A DNA stretch of 6,842 nt from Kiritimatiellia bacterium (GTDB lineage Bacteria; Verrucomicrobiota; Kiritimatiellia; RFP12; UBA1067), in the NCBI GenBank assembly GCA_017508315.1, contig JAFVZE010000083.1:1-6842 (forward strand), in the 5' to 3' direction. Shown one piece after another: positions 1 through 5,240 of the stretch; position 1 is the stretch's first letter; the number at the start of each line of letters is the position of its first letter. Made by a program: the position numbers and the translations under genes. The notes under the pieces are model-generated. The model made no database searches, was not told the DNA's origin, and was given only the letters and a program-made list of their open reading frames with translations.

Positions 1-53
1 GGACGTGGTCCTTTAGTTAGCAACTGGTATTCTACCAGAAAAAGAACCCGTCC
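1..53. other. Structured non-coding segment, left edge (possible RNA domain)
   Basis: The segment folds back on itself. GGACG (1-5) pairs with CGTCC (49-53). Next to it GGTCCT (7-12) pairs with AGAACC (43-48) with one mismatch. Inside lies a perfect 6-bp hairpin CTGGTA/TACCAG with a 3-nt loop (24-38). This gives a three-tier stem ending exactly at the first base of the window, so more of the element may lie to the left. I do not recognise an RNA family: there is no tRNA T-loop, SRP loop or tmRNA tail. The pairing is direct observation; that it is a transcribed RNA is inference. It could be the 3' part of an RNA, the end of an upstream gene's 3' UTR, or chance. Confidence 0.3.
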
Positions 54-64
54 ATTTTCATTTC

Positions 65-162
65 ATGCACACCGTGAAGGCCGCAGAGCCGGAGTCGATT
101 CGGCAGCCTGCACAGCGAGCACCAGCGCCGAATCGCCCCCGGCTCGAAGGCCTTGCGTGCAT
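65..162. repeat. Long nested inverted repeat / hairpin upstream of rnfC
   Basis: Four perfect stem segments nest in register: ATGCAC (65-70) with GTGCAT (157-162), AAGGCC (77-82) with GGCCTT (149-154), AGCCGG (87-92) with CCGGCT (139-144), and CGATTCGGC (96-104) with GCCGAATCG (127-135). That makes 27 Watson-Crick pairs. Internal loops of 6/2, 4/4 and 3/3 nt separate them, and the apical loop is 22 nt (105-126). The element is GC-rich, while the linker at 54-64 and the bases after 162 are AT-rich. There is no T-tract directly after either arm, so it is not a standard intrinsic terminator. Candidates are a small RNA, a cis-regulatory leader or 3' UTR structure, or an interspersed foldback element. 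No known riboswitch core was recognised. The structure is certain at sequence level; its role is unknown. Confidence 0.6.
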
Positions 163-188
163 CAATTCAAAAAAGTGGGATAAGGGTG

Positions 189-198
189 TCTCCGGAGA
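189..198. promoter_or_regulatory. 10-bp perfect palindrome TCTCCGGAGA, possible operator
   Basis: TCTCCGGAGA is its own reverse complement. It sits about 30 bp upstream of the putative -10 of rnfC, where an activator or repressor could bind. A palindrome of this length can arise by chance, and no regulator family is indicated. Confidence 0.2.
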
Positions 199-210
199 GG
201 GTGGGCTGGA

Positions 211-235
211 TTGACTTGCGTAAAAATGGTAAAAT
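211..235 (+). promoter_or_regulatory. Probable rnfC promoter, extended -10
   Basis: TGGTAAAAT at 227-235 is an extended -10 (TGn followed by TAAAAT, five of six to consensus), which can work without a good -35. A TTGACT at 211-216 resembles a -35, but it is only 13 bp from that hexamer. An alternative pairing uses AATAAT at 233-238 with a 16-bp spacer. The transcript would start near 242-245, leaving a leader of only about 10 nt before the ATG at 253, or about 20 nt before the ATG at 265. The region is distinctly AT-rich against the surrounding coding DNA. Confidence 0.45.
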
Positions 236-252
236 AATGCTCTAAAATAAAA

Positions 253-1641
253 ATGGGTCAAGGGATGAAAGTCACAAAAGCCAAATTCAAGTTCAAAGGC
301 GGGGTGCATCCGCCGTACAACAAAGATCTCGCCCGCGACAAGGCGATCGAGCGTCTGCCTATGCCTAAGGAGCTGGCGGTGTCGATGTCGCAGCACCTCG
401 GCGCGCCCGCCAAGTGCGTGGTCGCCGTCGGCGATCATGTCGAGAAGGGGCAGCTCATCGGCGAGAGAAACGGCTTCATTTCCGTGTCGGTGCGTTCGCC
501 CGCGTCCGGTACGGTGAAAGCGGTGGAGAAGCGGCTCGGTCCCGCCGGCGGTTCCGCCGACGCGGTCATCATCGAGACCGACGCCGAACAGGGCGAAGGC
601 GAAACGCTTCCCGCGCTCGACTGGAAAAGCGCGAGCCGCGAGGAACTGCTCAAACGCGTGGAGGACGCGGGAATCTGCGGCATGGGAGGCGCCGGATTTC
701 CCACCTCGGTGAAGCTCAATCCGCCGCCGGGCAAGCGCTGCGAGTATCTTATCCTGAACGGCGCCGAGTGCGAACCCTACCTCACTTCCGATTTCCGCAC
801 CATGGTAGAACGCGCCGACCGGATCCGCACCGGTGTTGAGATTCTGCGCAAGATTCTCGGCGGCTGCGCGGTCCGGATAGCCGTCGAAGCGAACAAGCCC
901 GAAGCGATCTCGGCGCTTGAAAAGGCGTTCGCCGGCATCGACGGCAATGTCGAGATCGTGGTTCTGCCCGTCCTCTATCCGCAGGGCAGCGAAAAGCATC
1001 AGATTTTCGCCGCCGTCGGCCGCGTGGTTCCGGAGCCGCCGGCGCTGCCGATCGATGTCGGCTGCGTGGTCGAGAACGTAAGCACGCTTGCGGCGGTAGC
1101 CGATGCCGTGGAATTCGGCAAACCGTTAATCGAACGCGTGACGACGGTTTCCGGCGACGCCGTGGTCGAGCCTAAGAACGTGCTCGCGCCGATAGGTACG
1201 AAATACGCCGATCTGGTCGCGTTCTGCGGCGGCACGAAGGAGCCGCCCGCGAAGGTGATTTCCGGCGGCACCATGATGGGCTTTGCGGTATCCTCGCTCG
1301 ATGTCGCGACGACCAAGACCACTTCGGGTCTGCTGCTGCTCGGGCGCAAAAGCGTTTTCCAGTACATATCCGGACCGTGCGTCAACTGCGGCCGCTGCGT
1401 GCGGGCGTGTCCCATGAATCTCAATCCGGCCGAAATCTCCAAGGCGGTCGAATCCGACGATGTCAAGAGCGCCGAAAGCGCGCACGTCATGAGCTGTCTC
1501 GAATGCGGAGCCTGCGCGTTCAGCTGTCCGCAGCGCCGGCCGGTGGTGCAGCTCTGCCGCCGCGCCAAGGCTTCGATCCGGGCGCGCATCGCCGCGGAAA
1601 AGGCGAAGGCCGCGCAGGCGGCGGCAAAGGAGGCGAAATAA
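253..1641 (+). CDS. rnfC: Rnf electron transport complex subunit C (RnfC)
   Basis: Peripheral iron-sulfur flavoprotein subunit of the Rnf ferredoxin:NAD+ oxidoreductase, where NAD(H) reacts at the cytoplasmic face. The 462-residue product starts with the family's FKGGVHPP segment. A barrel-sandwich part follows around residues 45-115. Next is the glycine-rich nucleotide/FMN-binding segment GICGMGGAGF (140-149) and the LNGAECEPYL signature. Near the C-terminus are two CxxCxxCxxxCP clusters (Cys376, 379, 382, 386 and Cys415, 418, 421, 425) that ligate two [4Fe-4S] centres. The tail is a short Ala/Lys-rich helix. NqrA lacks these clusters, which points to Rnf rather than Nqr. The start is ambiguous: ATG at 253 has no Shine-Dalgarno sequence and an A-rich leader, whereas the in-frame ATG at 265 has AAGGG directly abutting it. 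The homologous part begins after either. It heads a tight operon with rnfD one base downstream. Confidence 0.96.
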   Translation: MGQGMKVTKAKFKFKGGVHPPYNKDLARDKAIERLPMPKELAVSMSQHLGAPAKCVVAVGDHVEKGQLIGERNGFISVSVRSPASGTVKAVEKRLGPAGGSADAVIIETDAEQGEGETLPALDWKSASREELLKRVEDAGICGMGGAGFPTSVKLNPPPGKRCEYLILNGAECEPYLTSDFRTMVERADRIRTGVEILRKILGGCAVRIAVEANKPEAISALEKAFAGIDGNVEIVVLPVLYPQGSEKHQIFAAVGRVVPEPPALPIDVGCVVENVSTLAAVADAVEFGKPLIERVTTVSGDAVVEPKNVLAPIGTKYADLVAFCGGTKEPPAKVISGGTMMGFAVSSLDVATTKTTSGLLLLGRKSVFQYISGPCVNCGRCVRACPMNLNPAEISKAVESDDVKSAESAHVMSCLECGACAFSCPQRRPVVQLCRRAKASIRARIAAEKAKAAQAAAKEAK

Positions 1642-1642
1642 C

Positions 1643-2635
1643 ATGAAACCGAAAGAACTTGGCGACCATTACATCCTTTCCAGTTCGCCGCACGCGCATT
1701 CGCCGGTCGGCATTTCGCGGATCATGCTCGATGTCATCGTCGCGCTGCTGCCGACTACGGCCGTCGGAATCTGGATGTTCGGAATGCCGGCCGTCTGGAC
1801 GATCGCCGTGTGCGTCTGCTCCTGCATCCTTACCGAAGCGCTCTGCCGCATCGCGATGCGGCGCGAAAGCACTCTCGGCGATCTTTCGGCGGTGGTGACG
1901 GGGCTGCTGCTCGCGCTCAATCTGCCGGCGGGGTTGCCGCTGTGGATGGCCGTCGCCGGATCGGTTTTCGCGATCGGCATCTGCAAGCAGGTGTTCGGCG
2001 GTCTCGGCATGAATCCGTTCAATCCGGCGCTCGCCGCGCGCGCGTTCATGCTGATCTCGTTCACCGGTCCTATGACCACGTGGCTGCGTCCGTCCGCCTG
2101 CATCGGCGGCGGCTGTCAGGCCGGCTGTTCGGCGACGCCGGCGCTCGCCGACGCGGTGACGTGCGCCACGCCGCTCGCGTTCATCAAGAAAGGCGATCTC
2201 ACGCAGCTGCCTACGCTCTGGGATATGGCCGTCGGCAATATGCCCGGTTGCATCGGCGAGGTTTCGGCGCTCGCGCTGGCGCTCGGCGGAATCTATCTGC
2301 TGTGGCGCAAGGTCATAACCTGGCATATTCCGTTTTCGTTCATCGCGACGGCGGCCGTCTATTCGCTGGTTTCGGGGCGCGCTCCCGCGGCGGTCGAGAT
2401 CATGACCGGAGGCATCATGATCGGCGCGATTTTCATGGCGACGGATTACGTGACCAGCCCCACCACCGCGAAGGGCAAGCTGATTTTCGGTTTCGGCTGC
2501 GGACTTCTCTGCATGCTAATCCGCCAGTTCGGCGGATATCCAGAGGGGTGCAGCTTCGCCATTCTCATAATGAACGCCCTCTGTCCGCTCATCAACCGCT
2601 GGGCGCAGCCTAAACCTTTCGGAGCGAAACAATGA
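1643..2635 (+). CDS. rnfD: Rnf electron transport complex subunit D (RnfD)
   Basis: Integral inner-membrane subunit of Rnf carrying covalently bound FMN; with RnfG it forms part of the route that couples electron transfer to Na+ or H+ translocation. The 330-residue protein is near the usual family length and has many hydrophobic segments. Recognisable signatures are SPHAHSPVGISRIM at the N-terminus, GGLGMNPFNPALAARAF in the middle, and IRQFGGYPEGCSFAILIMN near the C-terminus. The flavinylation-type motif is DAVTCATPL (170-178), with Thr176 the expected FMN acceptor; the acidic residue is kept, while the usual Gly/Ser before Ala is Cys174. The start is well supported: AAAGGAGG at 1626-1633 lies nine bases upstream of the ATG, inside the end of rnfC, and the rnfC TAA is one base away. 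Its stop overlaps the rnfG start as ATGA. Confidence 0.96.
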   Translation: MKPKELGDHYILSSSPHAHSPVGISRIMLDVIVALLPTTAVGIWMFGMPAVWTIAVCVCSCILTEALCRIAMRRESTLGDLSAVVTGLLLALNLPAGLPLWMAVAGSVFAIGICKQVFGGLGMNPFNPALAARAFMLISFTGPMTTWLRPSACIGGGCQAGCSATPALADAVTCATPLAFIKKGDLTQLPTLWDMAVGNMPGCIGEVSALALALGGIYLLWRKVITWHIPFSFIATAAVYSLVSGRAPAAVEIMTGGIMIGAIFMATDYVTSPTTAKGKLIFGFGCGLLCMLIRQFGGYPEGCSFAILIMNALCPLINRWAQPKPFGAKQ

Positions 2636-3159
2636 AGAAAATTCTGGGTCTGGTGGTCAGTCTGACCGCGATCGCCGGCGTGTGCGCGGCGGTGCTCGCC
2701 TACGTCAACGCGCTTACCGGGAAACCGATAGCCGAGATGCGGGTCAAGAAGGCGAACGAGGCGGCGATGGCGGTTATGCCCGCGGGTGTGAAGGAAGTCT
2801 CCGGCGCGGACGGATTCTATGTCGGCAAAGACGCCTCCGGCAAGATCGCCGGTTATGCCGTCGCCGGCAGGGATTCCGGCGGCTACGGCGGCGATATCGT
2901 GCTGATGGTCGGTTTTTGCGCCGACCGCGAGACCATCGTCTGCTACAAGACGTTGCAGGCGAGCGAAACGCCGGGACTGGGGACAAAACTCTCCACGCCC
3001 GAATTCTCCGGCCAGTTCGCCGGACGAAAGGTCGATTCGTCGCTGAAAGTCAAGGCCGACGGCGGAAGCATCGCCGCAATCACGTCGGCGACGATCACCT
3101 CGCGCGCCGTCTGCCGCGCGGTCGCCGACGCGCGCGCCCGCCTGTCGTCCGGGAAGTAG
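2632..3159 (+). CDS. rnfG: Rnf electron transport complex subunit G (RnfG)
   Basis: Membrane-anchored flavoprotein of the Rnf complex with a covalent FMN attached by an ApbE-type transferase. The 175-residue product has one N-terminal hydrophobic anchor (about residues 4-27) followed by an FMN-binding domain. Family signatures include VNALTGKPIAEMRVKKA (26-42), the ETPGLGTKL segment near residue 110, and the flavinylation region ITSATITSRAV (150-160) with Thr154 the expected FMN acceptor. Compared with the consensus D-x-x-[ST]-G-A-T, the aspartate is Ala148 and the glycine is Ser152, so flavinylation is likely but the motif is off-consensus. GGAG at 2621-2624 is a suitable ribosome-binding site seven bases before the ATG, and the ATGA overlap with rnfD suggests translational coupling. 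The genes that usually follow (rnfE, rnfA, rnfB) are absent. Confidence 0.94.
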   Translation: MKKILGLVVSLTAIAGVCAAVLAYVNALTGKPIAEMRVKKANEAAMAVMPAGVKEVSGADGFYVGKDASGKIAGYAVAGRDSGGYGGDIVLMVGFCADRETIVCYKTLQASETPGLGTKLSTPEFSGQFAGRKVDSSLKVKADGGSIAAITSATITSRAVCRAVADARARLSSGK

Positions 3160-3164
3160 AGTCT

Positions 3165-4067
3165 TTGGCCCGCAAGTCCGATATCGCCGTCAATTTCGAA
3201 TACTTCGCGCTGCGTCTCGCCTGCGCGCTGGTGAACGCCGTTCCCTATCCCGCGGCCATGGCTCTGGCGCGGGCCGCGGGCCGGTTCGCGTTTCACGTCC
3301 TCCGGCTGAAGCGCGAGCGCACGGTTTCGCGCATACGCTCGGTCTTTCCGGAGAAAAGCGAGTCCGAAGCGAATGCGATCGCGGTAAGGTCGATCTCGAA
3401 CATGATCCAGACGGCGGTGGAGATGATCCGCGCTCCGAGACTGTCTCGCAAGTGGATGGACCGCCATGTTCTCGACGGGAAAATGTACAAGGACCGTCTG
3501 CAGGAATACGTCGATGAAGGCAAGGGAGTGGTCATCATGGTGCCGCATTCCGGCAACTGGTACATGGCGGCGTGGTCTATGGCCAAGTACGGACTGCCGC
3601 TTTTCGCGATCGCCGCCAGACAGCGCAACTGGAAGATCGACGCATGGATGAAGCGCCAGTACGGCGACATCGAAGTGGTCGAGCGCGGCAGCGCCCGCAC
3701 GCTCGTGGAGATAAAGCGTAAGCTCCGGCAGGGCCGGGCGTTCGCGATCCTGCCGGATCTGCGCGTGCCCCAGCGCGATGTCGAAGTGGATTTCCTCGGA
3801 GGCAAGGCCAACGTCAGCCACGCCGCGGCGATGTTCGCCGTGAACTGCGGCTCGCCGGTCGTGGTGGCGATGATGACGCGCGACGGCGGAAAACACGTTT
3901 TCCACCATCTTGCGACCCTGCGTCCGAATCTAGAGGCGGCTGACAGAAAGGCCGAGGCGGTGAGGATCACCAGAGAGGCGATGGCGCTTCTTGACGAAGG
4001 AATCCGCCGCCATCCCGGCGACTGGTTCTGGTACAACAAGCGTTGGATACTTCAGCCTGTCGGCTGA
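3165..4067 (+). CDS. Lysophospholipid/lipid A-type acyltransferase (LpxL/HtrB family)
   Basis: A 300-residue protein of the LpxL/LpxM (Lip_A_acyltrans) family, which transfers acyl chains from acyl-ACP to lipid A precursors or related lipids at the inner membrane. Supporting features are the N-terminal hydrophobic segment, the block around MVPHSGNWYMAAW, the following region with ARQRNWKIDAWMKRQYG, the ILPDLR segment, and the C-terminal HPGDWFWYNKRW, which matches the family's P-x-x-W-x-W-x-x-x-RW ending. The catalytic HX4(D/E) motif reads His128-SGNW-Tyr133, so the acid is missing. The probable start is TTG at 3165, five bases after the rnfG stop, with GGGAAG just upstream. The frame is open far further upstream but only as a shadow over rnfG, and the first in-frame ATG (3258) would remove a conserved N-terminal part. 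The acyl substrate cannot be told from sequence. It appears co-transcribed with rnfCDG. Confidence 0.85.
   Translation: MARKSDIAVNFEYFALRLACALVNAVPYPAAMALARAAGRFAFHVLRLKRERTVSRIRSVFPEKSESEANAIAVRSISNMIQTAVEMIRAPRLSRKWMDRHVLDGKMYKDRLQEYVDEGKGVVIMVPHSGNWYMAAWSMAKYGLPLFAIAARQRNWKIDAWMKRQYGDIEVVERGSARTLVEIKRKLRQGRAFAILPDLRVPQRDVEVDFLGGKANVSHAAAMFAVNCGSPVVVAMMTRDGGKHVFHHLATLRPNLEAADRKAEAVRITREAMALLDEGIRRHPGDWFWYNKRWILQPVG
4052..4067. repeat. Short inverted repeat at the acyltransferase stop
   Basis: TCAGCC (4052-4057) and GGCTGA (4062-4067) form a 6-bp stem with a 4-nt loop. The stop codon of the acyltransferase gene lies in the right arm. The bases after it (CATTTGG) are not a T-tract, so an intrinsic terminator is doubtful. 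The repeat occupies the place of a -35 element for the murI promoter, so it could be an operator or a weak pause site. Confidence 0.3.
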
Positions 4068-4071
4068 CATT

Positions 4072-4080
4072 TGGTATAAT
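4072..4080 (+). promoter_or_regulatory. murI promoter, extended -10 TGGTATAAT
   Basis: TGGTATAAT is a perfect TATAAT hexamer (4075-4080) with the extended TGn motif. Only six bases separate it from the murI ATG at 4087, so the usual start of transcription about seven bases after the hexamer falls on the A of the start codon. The sequence at the normal -35 position is poor, as is common for extended -10 promoters. It would allow murI-folB-birA to be expressed apart from the rnf operon. Confidence 0.6.
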
Positions 4081-4086
4081 TTCGGC

Positions 4087-4815
4087 ATGCGGGAAGTCGA
4101 GGCGAATTTTCAGACGAACGAAAAAGATGCGGCCGTGCGCCGGCGGCCGGTGGGTTTTTTCGACAGCGGCGTCGGCGGCCGGTGCATTCTCGAAGCGTTC
4201 AGGCGGCTGTGTCCGGATGAAGACGTCCGCTACATCGCCGATTCGGAAAACTGCCCCTACGGCAACAGATCGCCGGACGAGATAATCGCCTTGAGCGATG
4301 CCTGCGTGCGCAGGCTTTTGGCCGAGGACTGCAAACTGATAGTCGTGGCCTGCAACACGGCGACTGCGGCGGCGATCGACTATCTGCGCGGGAAATATCC
4401 CGACGTTCCGTTTGTCGGACTTGAACCGGCGGTGAAGCCCGCGGCGCTCAGTTCGAAAAGCGCGGTCGTGGCCATTCTGGCGACGCAGGGGACTTTCAAC
4501 GGGCGGCTCTACCGCGAGACTTCGGCGCGGTTCGCCAAGGATACCGTCATACTCGCGGTCGTGGCGGATGAGTTCGTGACGATGGTCGAGCGCGGAGAAA
4601 CGTCCGGACCGGACGCCGAGGAGGCGGTCCGCAGAAGAATCGAGCCGCTTATCGCCGCCGGCGCCGATCATATCGTTCTGGGCTGTACGCATTTTCCGCA
4701 TCTGAAAGGGATCATCGCCAAGGTCGCCGCGGGGCGTGCGGTGATAGTCGATCCGTCGGAAGCGGTGGCGCGAAGGGTCAAGGCGGTGTTGGAGGAAAGG
4801 GGGATTTCGGCATGA
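4087..4815 (+). CDS. murI: Glutamate racemase (MurI)
   Basis: Interconverts L- and D-glutamate in the cytoplasm without a cofactor, supplying D-Glu for peptidoglycan. The 242-residue product has the aspartate/glutamate racemase signatures in order: GFFDSGVGG (23-31, with Asp26 and Ser27), NCPYGNRSPDEI, VVACNTATAAA with catalytic Cys89, GLEPAVKPA, and VLGCTHFPHLKG with the second catalytic cysteine, Cys200. About 22 residues precede the conserved core, more than in many family members; E. coli MurI also has an N-terminal extension. ATG at 4087 is chosen because the frame upstream overlaps the acyltransferase gene and a promoter ends just before it. No Shine-Dalgarno sequence is visible, which fits a leaderless transcript. 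Its stop overlaps the folB start as ATGA. Confidence 0.95.
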   Translation: MREVEANFQTNEKDAAVRRRPVGFFDSGVGGRCILEAFRRLCPDEDVRYIADSENCPYGNRSPDEIIALSDACVRRLLAEDCKLIVVACNTATAAAIDYLRGKYPDVPFVGLEPAVKPAALSSKSAVVAILATQGTFNGRLYRETSARFAKDTVILAVVADEFVTMVERGETSGPDAEEAVRRRIEPLIAAGADHIVLGCTHFPHLKGIIAKVAAGRAVIVDPSEAVARRVKAVLEERGISA

Positions 4816-5240
4816 AGCTTCAGCTCAATTCGCTGGCGGTCGATTGCGTAATCGGCGAACTGCCGGAGGAACGGGTGAAGCTGCAGAGGCTGCTTCTCGA
4901 TATCGGACTGGAAATCCCGGATACCGCGTCGATGAGCGACGAACTTGCCGACACGGTCGATTACGCCGCGCTCGCGCGCAACATCCGCACTGCGCTCGCG
5001 GAGGCGAAATGCCGGATGATCGAACGCGCCGCCAAGGTCGCCGCCGATGTCTGCATGGCGGACGGCAGCGTCCGTTCGGTCGAGGTCAAGGTCACGAAAA
5101 GCGGGGCGGTGGACGGACTTGAATCGGCATCGGCGTCATTGACGCTGTGCCGCAGGGGGGGGGTAGATGAACTGGAATGTCCACCATCGCGCAGAGACGC
5201 GATCGACGAATCTCGATGCGCTCAACGGCGTACACGGTGA
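4812..5240 (+). CDS. folB: Dihydroneopterin aldolase (FolB)
   Basis: Cytoplasmic enzyme of folate synthesis that cleaves 7,8-dihydroneopterin to 6-hydroxymethyl-dihydropterin and glycolaldehyde. Family features are the CVIGELPEER segment with its pterin-site acid region, DTVDYAAL (with the tyrosine), MIERAAKVAAD (conserved glutamate) and VKVTKSGAV (catalytic lysine). As written the frame is 142 codons, ending at 5240 and overlapping birA by 74 bases, with an Arg-rich tail after Arg115 that looks like shadow translation. A run of nine G (5155-5163) precedes that tail. With eight G the gene would end at TAG 5164-5166 with 117 residues, the usual family length, directly abutting the birA ATG. 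I therefore think the natural end may be near 5166. A FolX-type epimerase is a less likely alternative. The start overlaps the murI stop, and AAAGGGGG lies eight bases upstream. Confidence 0.88.
   Translation: MKLQLNSLAVDCVIGELPEERVKLQRLLLDIGLEIPDTASMSDELADTVDYAALARNIRTALAEAKCRMIERAAKVAADVCMADGSVRSVEVKVTKSGAVDGLESASASLTLCRRGGVDELECPPSRRDAIDESRCAQRRTR
5155..5163 (+). repeat. Nine-G homopolymer at the folB/birA junction
   Basis: Nine consecutive G residues lie within the last codons of folB and three bases before the birA ATG. One base fewer places TAG in frame right before that ATG; one more places TGA in frame overlapping it as ATGA. The run also sits where the birA ribosome-binding site should be. 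Homopolymers of this length are slippage-prone both in cells and in sequencing. Confidence 0.9.

Noticed and set aside
1..162. Possible tRNA, tmRNA, SRP RNA, 6S RNA or integron attC site
   Set aside because: There is no T-loop consensus, CCA-bearing acceptor, SRP tetraloop region, or attC core sites. Pairing alone does not identify a family.
1..183. Plus-strand frame 1 is open from the window edge to TAA at 181, as if it were the C-terminus of an upstream protein
   Set aside because: The translation is Arg/Ser-rich without any familiar motif, and the stretch is dominated by nested base pairing. A truncated gene cannot be excluded without the left flank.
163..250. Intrinsic terminator after the leader hairpin
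   Set aside because: The bases following the right arm are an A-run, not a T-run, and the reverse strand has no T-tract next to the hairpin either.
58..999. Long open frame on the minus strand (313 codons)
   Set aside because: It is antisense to rnfC, shows no recognisable domain, and is rich in Arg/His/Asp as expected for a shadow of a high-GC gene. Similar minus-strand frames at 1520-2326 and 2943-3908 are dismissed for the same reason.
2682..3164. N-terminal extension of the acyltransferase frame over rnfG
   Set aside because: It covers rnfG in another frame and is Arg/Gly-rich shadow sequence. The conserved part begins after 3165.
2668..3613. Three copies of GCGATCGC (2668, 3375, 3606), reminiscent of the HIP1 palindrome
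   Set aside because: All lie within coding sequence rich in GCG and ATC codons. Three copies are too few to claim a genomic signature from this window.
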